A DNA stretch of 13,787 nt from VMSU01 sp031400755 (GTDB lineage: Bacteria > Desulfobacterota > Desulfobulbia > Desulfobulbales > VMSU01): positions 1-13,787 of the forward strand of contig JANNQL010000003.1 of the NCBI GenBank assembly GCA_031400755.1, read 5' to 3'. The notes under the pieces are model-generated. The model was not told where the DNA came from. It worked only from the letters and a program-made list of their open reading frames with translations, and made no database searches. Positions 6,166 through 13,770 of the stretch are shown piece after piece. The position numbers and the translations under genes are program-made. How positions within the stretch are numbered: position 1 is the first letter of the stretch; each line of letters starts with the position of its first letter.

Positions 6166-8388
6166 TTAATTCGCCAATTCCTGACGCAGGCCATCCACCT
6201 TTCCCTTGAACCCCTTAATGTACTGATCAAGGACGTCTTCTGACTCAATGACATAGGGGGTGACCATCAGCAGAAGTTCAGTTTTCTTGTTGTTGATATT
6301 CTTTTGCTTGAACAGCCAGCCCAAGCCGGGGACATCCCTCAGATAGGGGATGCCATTGTCGTTATTGGTTTGATCTTTTGAGATCAAACCGCCCATCAAA
6401 ATCGACTGGCCGTCCTTGACCGCCAGTTTGGTCTTGACCTGCTTAGTGGAGATGGTCGGCGAATTGATGCCGGAGGTCGTCTGGTCCAATACCGAACTGA
6501 CCTGTTGATCAATCTCGAGCAGGATGATGCCCTCGGCATTGATCCGGGGGGTGACATTCAAAATTACCCCGGTGTCCTTATACTGCACCGTCTGGTTCGA
6601 GGCCGTTGAGATGGGGTTAGGATTATTGTTATTGTTGTTGAAGTCGCTGACCTGGCTGGTCACCACCGGCACCTGTTTACCGACATTGACGGTGGCCGCC
6701 TCGTTGTTCAAGACCAGGACCTGGGGCGAAGAAATCACCGACACTTCACTGTTCGAGGCCAAAAAGTTCAAAAATTTGAAGACATCGCCAGACTGATTAA
6801 AGGTGATAGCCGCGTCAAGCCCTGTGATACCTCCACTACTGCCGGTAACCGCTGTGCCAAATGACATATGATTATCATCTTTGTTCGCCAGCTTCTGGTT
6901 CTTCAAGGCCCACTCCACCCCGTACTGCAAGTCGTCGGTCAAGGTAACCTCGGCCACCAGGACCTCGATCAGGACCTGGGTCGGCATATTATCGAGCCGC
7001 TCCAGCAACTTCACAATCCGCTGGTAATCAGCAAACAAGGCCCGAATCATGACAATATTCCTGCCGTCATCGGCAATCAGGCTGGGCGCCCCGGCAAACT
7101 GCATGGAGGCCAGGGTCTCGCCAGTAGGCGCCTTGACCGTTGGTTGCGTAGGAGTTGACGGGGTCTGGGGTTGACTATCAGCCGTAGTGCCAGGCGGCCG
7201 AATGGACCCAGGGGTGGTTGGAGTGCCGCCCTTTTTCTTGCTGCCGGTGGTCTTGGCCTTTGAAGCGGAAGGGGCCTTATCGGTAATCAAGGAGCCGACC
7301 AGGTCCACCAACTCCGAGGCCACCGAATTGCGGACGCTATAGATATAGATGCTGTCCCGACCGCCGGTAGGGGCCCGGTCCAGTTCTTCCACCCATTGGA
7401 CCGCAGTCTCCACCAGTTCTTCGTTATAGCCGATCAGCATGATGGAGTTGACCCGCTCCAGCGGCACCATCTGTACCCCTTCATAATCCTTTTTGTTGAT
7501 CTTGAGGGCGATAAGCACCTCTTTCAATTCATCGCGGAGATCAAACAGCGGGGCCTGCTCCACCCGGACCACCTTGATCCGCATAGCAGACAACGAAGAG
7601 ACGTCCAGCCGCGACAAAATGGTCAAGGCATCGACAATCTGCCCCTCAAAGTCTGAAATCACCAAGGTATTTTGGTCATTCAAATTATAGATGACCGCCT
7701 GTTGCGAGAGATAGGGCTCTACCAGTTTCTGGGCCTCGGCTGACGAGATATGCATCACCGGCACCACCTGGGTCACCACCTTGGAGGAAGGCTTCAACTG
7801 GTCGACCTGGTCCTTGTCATAGACAATCAATGACGAGGGCTTGGCCGCCACAAAGATATAGAAATGGTCGCCTTCGCTACGGATATCTAATCCATTGATG
7901 TTTAATAGCTTCTTGAAGATGACGAACAGTTCGCTCTTGGGGATCTTTTGGCCGGAGCGGATATTGACAACGCCCTTGACCTGAGGATCGATGATATAGC
8001 TCAGCTCCAAGGTCTCGGCGATGACCTGAATGACCTCGTAAATATCGGCGTTATCGAAGTTGAGCATCACTCCTTCACCCTCGATTCCCTCCCCTGCCGG
8101 AATCGTCTTGGCACCCTTCATCCCTTGCAGATAGCCATTGCCGCCGGACGTCTCCTCCTGACGGGAGAGGTCTCTCGTCTTCGGGGTCTTGTCCAGCGCC
8201 GCATTCCCCTGTTTCTGGTCTTCCTCCAAATGCTGACTGGCGATGTCCTTCTTGGTTCCGGTAACCGTTTCACTGATTTCAGCCAGATCGACCCAAGTCT
8301 TGTGCCGGGCCGATTCCTTGGAGACACAACCTGACAGAAACAGGCAAAACAGCATTGCAATGAGAGTAATTGTCTTACGAGAGATCAT
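6166..8388 (-). CDS. gspD: Type II secretion system secretin GspD (lipoprotein-type)
   Basis: This 740-residue outer-membrane channel of the T2SS has a signal peptide ending in lipobox LSGC (Cys21), which predicts a lipid anchor, then a linker (22-103). Next come N0 (about 104-182, VMLNFDNADIYEVIQVIAE), N1 (about 203-262), N2 (about 268-337) and N3 (about 345-467). N3 is interrupted by a Ser/Thr/Pro/Lys-rich loop (about 371-425). The secretin core (about 470-714) shows ISSPQVLVLNNEAA, VGKQVPVVT, KDTGVILNVTPRI, LMGGLI, DVPGLGWLFKQK and LLLMVTPYVI. A run of six Asn at 584-589 lies in a loop. There is only a short tail and no obvious S-domain. ATG at 8388 has TTAGGTG 5 nt upstream. It is the last gene of the operon, 85 nt after gspC and facing the bidirectional terminator. 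Confidence 0.96.
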   Translation of the reverse strand: MISRKTITLIAMLFCLFLSGCVSKESARHKTWVDLAEISETVTGTKKDIASQHLEEDQKQGNAALDKTPKTRDLSRQEETSGGNGYLQGMKGAKTIPAGEGIEGEGVMLNFDNADIYEVIQVIAETLELSYIIDPQVKGVVNIRSGQKIPKSELFVIFKKLLNINGLDIRSEGDHFYIFVAAKPSSLIVYDKDQVDQLKPSSKVVTQVVPVMHISSAEAQKLVEPYLSQQAVIYNLNDQNTLVISDFEGQIVDALTILSRLDVSSLSAMRIKVVRVEQAPLFDLRDELKEVLIALKINKKDYEGVQMVPLERVNSIMLIGYNEELVETAVQWVEELDRAPTGGRDSIYIYSVRNSVASELVDLVGSLITDKAPSASKAKTTGSKKKGGTPTTPGSIRPPGTTADSQPQTPSTPTQPTVKAPTGETLASMQFAGAPSLIADDGRNIVMIRALFADYQRIVKLLERLDNMPTQVLIEVLVAEVTLTDDLQYGVEWALKNQKLANKDDNHMSFGTAVTGSSGGITGLDAAITFNQSGDVFKFLNFLASNSEVSVISSPQVLVLNNEAATVNVGKQVPVVTSQVSDFNNNNNNPNPISTASNQTVQYKDTGVILNVTPRINAEGIILLEIDQQVSSVLDQTTSGINSPTISTKQVKTKLAVKDGQSILMGGLISKDQTNNDNGIPYLRDVPGLGWLFKQKNINNKKTELLLMVTPYVIESEDVLDQYIKGFKGKVDGLRQELAN

Positions 8389-8427
8389 CGGCGCACCTAA
8401 GGCAAATTAGAAGAAAGGCATATAAAC

Positions 8428-8446
8428 AAAAAGCGCCGGGCAGCGC
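8428..8446 (-). other. Short GC hairpin followed by T5 between gspC and gspD
   Basis: GCGC arms (8433-8436, 8443-8446) flank a 6-nt loop, followed on the minus strand by five T. With only four base pairs it would be a weak attenuator at best. The 85-nt gap around it is the only sizeable intergenic gap in the gsp operon. Confidence 0.2.
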
Positions 8447-8473
8447 GGTGGACAAGGACATAATTCATTATAA

Positions 8474-9496
8474 TCAGTTCCCCTCTGGCAACGGTGGTGG
8501 TGTGTCAATTGGTTGAGCGCCGGCGTCCGCCCCCCCAGGGGGCATGGGGGGCATAGGAGGAGGTTCGATAGCATCACCTCCAGATGATTGGCGGTTGACC
8601 CTGCTGGTATCAGGGGCAGGGGCCGTCTGCCGGGAAATCACCATCTGCCGGAATGGGTTCGTTTTTGCAGCGCCCGCTGCGGCCGGCTGTTTAATCCCCG
8701 GGGGCAGAGCTGGTGGCGGCGCGGGTGGGGCCACCGCCCCTGGCGCTGGAGGAGCTGGGGAAGCTGGTTGAGCTACCGTCCCTGGCGCTGGCGGTGTTGG
8801 TGGAGTTGGCCCGCCAACGGGTATCTGCTGTGGCCGCGGCGGACCTCCTGCGCCAAACGGAGCTGCTGCTGGTCGCGGCGGCGGGGCTTGGCGTTTTTTT
8901 GCCGAGTCGTACAGCAATTTTTCAACAGTCTCCTCACCCTTAGTAAAGATGAGCTTATTGGGCAAGATTTCCGCCACCGTATAGCCATCCAACACATCCC
9001 CCACTTCCAGCTGGGCATGTTCTTCAGTACCGCCAGCGCCAGACTTGGCTGGTGGCGGCGCCTTGCCCTTTGAAGACTTGGACGTTACCGGTTGGGGCTT
9101 ACTCTTGGCCGCCGGATATAAAATAATCGCACGACTGAAGTTGTCAGCGATAATGGAACCGGCATAGGTCACCTCGCCCATACTTGCCGTGATCCCCTGG
9201 GCGTTCCCACTGGCCGCCTCACTGTCGATCACCTCTGCCGGCGGCATGTCGGCCCCGGCCAGCATCCTCTCCGGGTTAAACAGGTAGTGCATCTTAAGAT
9301 CGGGCAAGACGCCTGGCACCACGGGCTGCAGCGCCTTGACCTGCTGGGCTGCAGGCATCGCTTCCCCTGCCGGAGTCGCCTTCTTGACGGCATTATCGGC
9401 TGGCGCCAGTGGACTTTTCCGCCAATCACTGGCAACCCCGCGCATCATGACGGCGGCCGAGAGCAACAACGCTAAGACAATGGCTGGTCGAATCAT
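8474..9496 (-). CDS. gspC: Type II secretion system protein GspC-like, with proline-rich tail
   Basis: This 340-residue inner-membrane/periplasmic connector is expected to link the platform to the secretin N0 domain. It has an N-terminal hydrophobic anchor (about 3-22), a linker, and the homology region. That region starts with HYLFNPERMLAG (70-81) and continues with GEVTYAGSIIADNFSRAIIL (107-126) and, after a Pro/Lys/Ser insert, LEVGDVLDGYTVAEILPNKLIF (163-184). It ends around LLYD (194-197). From about 203 the protein is Pro/Ala/Gly-rich with no PDZ domain. In this tail PPAPG(T/A)V recurs with a 14-residue period (235-241, 249-255), mirrored by a 42-bp DNA repeat near 8733-8793. ATG at 9496 overlaps the gspM stop by 4 nt (ATGA). 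The family is divergent, so a PilP-like assignment cannot be excluded; position just before gspD supports GspC. Confidence 0.8.
   Translation of the reverse strand: MIRPAIVLALLLSAAVMMRGVASDWRKSPLAPADNAVKKATPAGEAMPAAQQVKALQPVVPGVLPDLKMHYLFNPERMLAGADMPPAEVIDSEAASGNAQGITASMGEVTYAGSIIADNFSRAIILYPAAKSKPQPVTSKSSKGKAPPPAKSGAGGTEEHAQLEVGDVLDGYTVAEILPNKLIFTKGEETVEKLLYDSAKKRQAPPPRPAAAPFGAGGPPRPQQIPVGGPTPPTPPAPGTVAQPASPAPPAPGAVAPPAPPPALPPGIKQPAAAGAAKTNPFRQMVISRQTAPAPDTSRVNRQSSGGDAIEPPPMPPMPPGGADAGAQPIDTPPPLPEGN
8731..8795 (-). repeat. 42-bp period imperfect tandem repeat inside gspC
   Basis: The plus-strand motif ACCG(C/T)CCCTGGCGCTGG occurs near 8733 and 8775. It encodes the repeated Pro-Pro-Ala-Pro-Gly-(Thr/Ala)-Val units of the proline-rich tail. 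Confidence 0.6.
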
Positions 9497-10173
9497 AGCG
9501 CGTTATCACCCTTCTTGCCAGGGTCTCCTTGTTTCGAAACATCCTTTTTCAGCGTTTCCTTTTTCGGAGTTTCGTTCTTCGGCGGCTCGCTATTTGGCGG
9601 CTCGGTGAGCCGATAGAACCCTTTTAATTCAAGAAATATTTTAATGTCCTCTTTCTTAAACGGTTTCACTGTAAAATTTTCAACCCTGAACAAATACTCC
9701 ATCTTATAGAGCTCGGCCAGAAACTTGATAAAATTCTCGAGTGTGCCACCCAGCCTGATCTTGATGATTACCTCGCCATAAGGATTGCCACTGCTGTCCT
9801 TCCCACCCTTGGTGACCGGGCTGAGTGACTCCGGCGTCAAGCCAACCTTAGCCAGGACCTCCTGTAGCTTGATCTGCATAGCCGAGGTCACATCCTTCTC
9901 GGTCTCCCCGTGGAACAGATGTTTCTCGAACTGCTTCTTCCTGGCCTCAAGTTGCTGGATCTTGGACCGCACGACGTCTATGTCCTTGGTTGACATCCGG
10001 TACTGGCCCAGCAGGGCCTGCTTACTCTCAACGCTCTGTACGATATCGGCGTACTTGCCATTAAGCAGGCGAGCGACATTAAGCAGCAACAGGAGCCCCA
10101 CAATGACCAACAGACCGTTGCGGGTCCGGACCAGACTCAGCAGCTTGGGCAGGCTGTGCAGGATGGAGGTCAC
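9493..10173 (-). CDS. gspM: Type II secretion system protein GspM (PilO-like)
   Basis: This 226-residue bitopic inner-membrane protein is the partner of GspL in the assembly platform. A short cytoplasmic N-terminus precedes one membrane helix (about 20-37, NGLLVIVGLLLLLNVARLL). A coiled coil follows (about 42-88), then a ferredoxin-like periplasmic domain. In that domain the GGTLENFIKFLAELYKMEYLFRVENF stretch (142-167) is typical of PilO/GspM proteins. Residues 191-226 form a Pro/Lys/Glu-rich tail that is probably disordered. The start is GTG at 10173, overlapping the gspL stop as GTGA; the stop overlaps the gspC ATG. Identity rests on fold features and operon position because GspM sequences diverge strongly. 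Confidence 0.85.
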   Translation of the reverse strand: MTSILHSLPKLLSLVRTRNGLLVIVGLLLLLNVARLLNGKYADIVQSVESKQALLGQYRMSTKDIDVVRSKIQQLEARKKQFEKHLFHGETEKDVTSAMQIKLQEVLAKVGLTPESLSPVTKGGKDSSGNPYGEVIIKIRLGGTLENFIKFLAELYKMEYLFRVENFTVKPFKKEDIKIFLELKGFYRLTEPPNSEPPKNETPKKETLKKDVSKQGDPGKKGDNAL

Positions 10174-11357
10174 GGTAGGTTGATCTCCACGTTAAAGTAG
10201 GTCTTGTTCTGCCGACTGCTGGTGGACTTGAGCTGGGCTGCGCCAATCTCTTGAAGTTTACTGGCCAAACCGCTAACCTCATCAGTATAGCCTTGAATGG
10301 AGACGACATTACTCTTTTCATCCAAGCGCAGCTGGTCCACGTAGGATGAGGCAGGCATGGCCGAGGTCAGTTGGCTCATAAAGCTGATCAGGTCAAAATT
10401 TTTACCAATGCCTTCAATCTGGGCAATGGCCTTTACTGAAGCCTCCTCTTTCTGTCGCAACTCTTTCATCTCGGTCACCAGCGGCATGACCGCCTCAATC
10501 TCACGATTCACCTGGGTGTTATAGGTCTTCAACTTGTAGACCTTGACCCCGCCCCAGAACAGAAAAGAGAGTACATTCACGACCAAAAGGACAGCAATCA
10601 TGATCTTGAGATAGTCCGGCCGCTGATAAGAGGCCGGCAGCATGTTATAGGTCTTCAGATGCGGCCGCTGGGTGAGAAGCAGACAGGCATCAAGATAGTC
10701 AAAATAGGGTTTTGCTGGCAGGGCATCCACCACCTGTAGCTTGATGCGAGCGGGATCGAGCCTGAAGATCATATCGGTCTGGCAGACCTCCACCGCCTCG
10801 ACAAACGAGGGTTCGGCGCTACAGTACAAGCGGTCAACCATTATAGAACCGTTAAAGACAAAGGCCTTGACATAACGGCCCGGCAGCACCAACCCCCACT
10901 TACCCTTGCGGTTCAGCTTGTTTACATAGCGCTGACTCTCCGGAAAGAGTCCGGAAAGCTGAAAACCACCTTCCAGGATCTCCTGAATATAGGCATCAAT
11001 ATAGCCGCTCTTGGCGGCGTACAGGGCAATATGATAGGCCTCATCTCCCTTCTGTACCGCGAAACTATGCCAGGTGGCCTCCTCCCCAAAGGGGGTGACC
11101 ATCTCCAGCTGATAGCCCACCGCCTCCTCGATATCAACCGTATCCAAGGGCAACTCAAAGCCCTTGAAGAAAAGCAGGTCTTCAGAGACAAAAAGGTGCA
11201 GGGTCAAGGCATGGGCCGAAACCCTGCCGATGAACTCGGCAATCCGGTGCCCAACACCCTTTTCCTCCCGGTCCACGAACTCGGATGCCGCGCAATCAGT
11301 GGGGTGGCAAAGGATTAAGCCATTTTTATGGATAACAATTTCAAGGGGCTCTTTCAT
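10170..11357 (-). CDS. gspL: Type II secretion system protein GspL (PilM/PilN-like)
   Basis: This 395-residue protein joins an actin-fold cytoplasmic domain (about 1-245, PilM-like, with the EEAVGYQLEMVTPF segment at 77-90) to one membrane helix (about 249-270, IMIAVLLVVNVLSFLFWGG). A periplasmic PilN-like part follows, with a coiled coil (275-312) and a small domain (FMSQLTSAMPASSYVDQLRL, then VSIQGYTDEVSGLASKL). In the T2SS it recruits the GspE ATPase to the platform and pairs with GspM. The ATG at 11357 is chosen because it overlaps the gspK stop as ATGA and has AGGA 9 nt upstream. An in-frame GTG at 11384 would lengthen the protein by nine residues and overlap gspK by 31 nt. Confidence 0.9.
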   Translation of the reverse strand: MKEPLEIVIHKNGLILCHPTDCAASEFVDREEKGVGHRIAEFIGRVSAHALTLHLFVSEDLLFFKGFELPLDTVDIEEAVGYQLEMVTPFGEEATWHSFAVQKGDEAYHIALYAAKSGYIDAYIQEILEGGFQLSGLFPESQRYVNKLNRKGKWGLVLPGRYVKAFVFNGSIMVDRLYCSAEPSFVEAVEVCQTDMIFRLDPARIKLQVVDALPAKPYFDYLDACLLLTQRPHLKTYNMLPASYQRPDYLKIMIAVLLVVNVLSFLFWGGVKVYKLKTYNTQVNREIEAVMPLVTEMKELRQKEEASVKAIAQIEGIGKNFDLISFMSQLTSAMPASSYVDQLRLDEKSNVVSIQGYTDEVSGLASKLQEIGAAQLKSTSSRQNKTYFNVEINLP

Positions 11358-12397
11358 GTGAATCGTTCCTGCCAGGCCAGACACTTAAAGCCGCCGCCAT
11401 CCTTTTTGATGATCATGCTGTCGATGGTGCCGGGAATTTTGGGCACGGCGCCCTCATCCCTTTGCTCCGATGTATCCTGCTCCGCCCCGGCATGGCCAAT
11501 ACCGACGACAAAATAATACTGGTTGTTGCCGGTATAGGAGAGGTGTGTCTGAAATAATTCGTACCGATCGCCCAGGATCTCCGCTGCATTAGCTGCGGTC
11601 AGCTTGCCCCTGAACTCAAACTTGGCGTTACGATAGGCCACCGCCTTCTCTTTATCACCTCCGGTGAGAAAATCAAGCATTGCCGGGGTGAGGCTGTTAA
11701 AATTTATCGTGCCAGCGGTACTATGCACCGTAAAAATCTCTTGGGCGTAAAATTTACCGATCAGAGGCCGAGTGCCTTTGATCAGAAAAAAATCAGCCGG
11801 GTCCTCGATCTTGCCGTTCCGGGCGATATACGGGTCAGCCAAGGCGCCATAGAACTCGCTCTCGGCGCCTCGCGCCCCATTCACCTCGTGATAGGCATCA
11901 TCGTTGTCCTTCCAATCAAGCAGAGAGGCGATGATCGTATCGATCTCCTCATCTTTGTCTTCACCGAGTTGGTATTGTAGAAACATCCTCAGCAAGTCTT
12001 GGGACTGGGCGCTCTCGCCTATTTTATTCAAATCGATCTTACCGCCCTCGCTGGCCACGTAATAGCTGACCTTGCCCTTAGGCAGAAAGACCTCATACTC
12101 ATAGCCCTCGTAGAACTCCTCCCAGTCCGCCTCAAAACCGATAGCAGGCGTTTCAAGCGGCCTGTCCAAGAGACGAAAGAGACCAAGACTTAAGCCGGCC
12201 TCGGCCAGAAAATGACCGGAGACCCTGGCTTTGATGTTGTGGGAGACCGCAAGCTCGGTCCTGACCAGCATGATCAGCTGCGAGGCCAGGAAGCTGGCCA
12301 AAAGGATGACGACAATCACCAGCACCAGGGCGAATCCCTGGCTGGCCTCGTCCTTACGAAAACCAGCACCCCTATGTAAACAAAAAAATCCGATCAC
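11354..12397 (-). CDS. gspK: Type II secretion minor pseudopilin GspK
   Basis: This 347-residue protein is the large minor pseudopilin expected at the pseudopilus tip. The prepilin peptidase site is SQG|FALVLVIVVILLASF, with Gly21 before the cut. The +5 residue is Leu rather than Glu, as is normal for GspK, which lets it cap the fibre. The family motif SLLDWKDNDD (159-167), followed by GAESEFYGAL (178-186), is the characteristic GspK acidic/Ca-binding region. INFNSLTPAMLDFLTGG (231-247) resembles the helix-hairpin-like DINxAS repeats of the family. The start is GTG at 12397, 7 nt after the gspI stop, with a weak GTGAG site. The stop forms ATGA with gspL. Confidence 0.93.
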   Translation of the reverse strand: MIGFFCLHRGAGFRKDEASQGFALVLVIVVILLASFLASQLIMLVRTELAVSHNIKARVSGHFLAEAGLSLGLFRLLDRPLETPAIGFEADWEEFYEGYEYEVFLPKGKVSYYVASEGGKIDLNKIGESAQSQDLLRMFLQYQLGEDKDEEIDTIIASLLDWKDNDDAYHEVNGARGAESEFYGALADPYIARNGKIEDPADFFLIKGTRPLIGKFYAQEIFTVHSTAGTINFNSLTPAMLDFLTGGDKEKAVAYRNAKFEFRGKLTAANAAEILGDRYELFQTHLSYTGNNQYYFVVGIGHAGAEQDTSEQRDEGAVPKIPGTIDSMIIKKDGGGFKCLAWQERFT

Positions 12398-12404
12398 TAG
12401 CGAC

Positions 12405-12722
12405 TCACTTTTTTTTCAGTTTCAGGGTCATGAAATCGTCATTCTCGTCCGTAATCTGGGTCAACTGGTAGCGGCCGCCTTCTGCCAGGATATCCGCGCC
12501 TTCACCGGCATCCTGCCCTGCCTGGTCCAGGCTCAGCAAGGTCATCTCAAAGGCCAGGGAGCTGGCCATGAGCGCCGTCCTGCCCTCGTCCATCTTGGCA
12601 ATGTTGCGCGCCGACATCGAAAAATTCTGGAGGATGGCGACATAGGCCAGCCCCATAATGGTGACCGCCACCAAGATCTCAAGCAGGGAAAAGCCCTTTT
12701 GTCCGGCCTTCTTCGTGTTCAC
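12405..12722 (-). CDS. gspI: Type II secretion minor pseudopilin GspI
   Basis: This 105-residue minor pseudopilin has prepilin site QKG|FSLLEILVAVTIMGLAYVA, with Glu15 at +5 of the mature protein. The short length and LLEILVAV sequence fit GspI better than GspJ. The C-terminal half is a small acidic domain ending in FMTLKLKKK. In known systems GspI forms the core of a tip trimer with J and K. The start is GTG at 12722, overlapping the preceding stop as GTGA. Distinguishing I from J relies on length and the N-terminal motif. Confidence 0.82.
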   Translation of the reverse strand: MNTKKAGQKGFSLLEILVAVTIMGLAYVAILQNFSMSARNIAKMDEGRTALMASSLAFEMTLLSLDQAGQDAGEGADILAEGGRYQLTQITDENDDFMTLKLKKK

Positions 12723-13306
12723 TTAAACTCCAGCTTTTTCCGGGCCTCATCGTCAGCGCTTTTAGGGACCAGGCTATACTCCTCTCCCCTATAGGTGAAG
12801 AAAACCCCTGGGCCGACCTCCTCATCGTACTGCACCGAAAATTCCTCCTCGTCCCGCGCCAGGACTGTCATCTCGCTAAAGTCCGGCACATAGTCGTCGC
12901 CATAGTCGGTGTTATAATAGTCCCGCTTCTCGGTGTAGTAGATGGCCTGCTCACTGGCATTATAGCGGTAGACGGCCAGGACCACCCCGGCCTCGGGATA
13001 GATAAAGGGGTTTCTGGTCACCACCTTAAAGGCCTCATCGTCTGCCGACATCATGGTCCGTTTTTTTACGCTATCATAGACGGCGCTGGTAATCTGCCGC
13101 TGAACTATCATCAGAAAACCGTACTTACGCTCCATTGCCAGGATCTTGCGCTCACCCTGGTCCGTGAACTTGATCCCGACATTGAGCACCGAATAGATCA
13201 TCGCCGCCACCATGGCCAACAGGATCATGGCGATCAGAATTTCAAACAGAGTGAATCCGTCCTGGTCCCGCCGCCGGGACCGTGCTGCGCTCGCCCTGTT
13301 CATCAT
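12719..13306 (-). CDS. gspJ: Type II secretion minor pseudopilin GspJ
   Basis: This 195-residue minor pseudopilin has a long basic leader and prepilin site QDG|FTLFEILIAMILLAMVAAMIYSVL, with Glu22 at +5. The longer beta-rich body (EYKYGFLMIVQRQITSAVYDS-like region at about 64-84, later repeated Tyr/Asp segments) fits GspJ. ATG at 13306 overlaps the gspH stop (ATGA); a second ATG follows immediately at 13303. Order here is J before I, the reverse of the usual H-I-J-K order. Confidence 0.82.
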   Translation of the reverse strand: MMNRASAARSRRRDQDGFTLFEILIAMILLAMVAAMIYSVLNVGIKFTDQGERKILAMERKYGFLMIVQRQITSAVYDSVKKRTMMSADDEAFKVVTRNPFIYPEAGVVLAVYRYNASEQAIYYTEKRDYYNTDYGDDYVPDFSEMTVLARDEEEFSVQYDEEVGPGVFFTYRGEEYSLVPKSADDEARKKLEFK

Positions 13307-13770
13307 TCTTCGGCCTCCTCGATGAACGGCAGCCCAGTCAAGGGGTCAATGAGGATAGTTTCGCTGCGCTCCCCGCTCGTCAAGGTCATGACGCCAGGGG
13401 TGGCATAGCCCTCCGGCGAGAACACCAATTCTAAAGGCTCAATTTCCAGGGTAGCATCCTCGGCCAAGTCCAATGGCCGTCTCTCATTCACCGCCCCGCT
13501 CAGGATGAGGGCCGGGGAAGCGTCACCCTCGGTGGCGGTCATCACCACCAACTTCCCTTCGGTAATGGCCTTCAACCTGGCATAGCGCACCGCAGACATA
13601 ATCTTGGCGGTCTGCTTCTTAAACTCCAGACTGTCCAAAAAACGCCCCATAGGCGGTCCCACCACCCCGGCCATGATGCCGATCAGAACGAGGACCACCA
13701 GGAGCTCGATGAGCGAGAAGCCTCTGGATCCCCTATATCGTAGACTTCCAAAACGCCCCCTCCCCCGCAA
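13303..13770 (-). CDS. gspH: Type II secretion minor pseudopilin GspH (start uncertain, near right edge)
   Basis: A GspH/FimT-type minor pseudopilin with prepilin site SRG|FSLIELLVVLVLIGIMAGVV (Gly17, Glu22 at +5). It also has SAVRYARLKAITEGK (59-73), a LVFSPEGYATPG segment and a C-terminal ILIDPLTGLP, all typical of the family. The only start in the window is TTG at 13770, which has no ribosome site and sits in the loop of a GC-rich palindrome. The frame is open to the right edge, so the true start may lie outside and the gene may be partial. The 155-residue length given is therefore a minimum. It overlaps gspJ by 4 nt. Confidence 0.85.
   Translation of the reverse strand: MRGRGRFGSLRYRGSRGFSLIELLVVLVLIGIMAGVVGPPMGRFLDSLEFKKQTAKIMSAVRYARLKAITEGKLVVMTATEGDASPALILSGAVNERRPLDLAEDATLEIEPLELVFSPEGYATPGVMTLTSGERSETILIDPLTGLPFIEEAEE

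Noticed and set aside
8588..9073. 161-codon plus-strand Trp/Arg-rich ORF opposite gspC
   Set aside because: Produced by the GC-rich repeat coding for the proline tail on the other strand; composition is unnatural.
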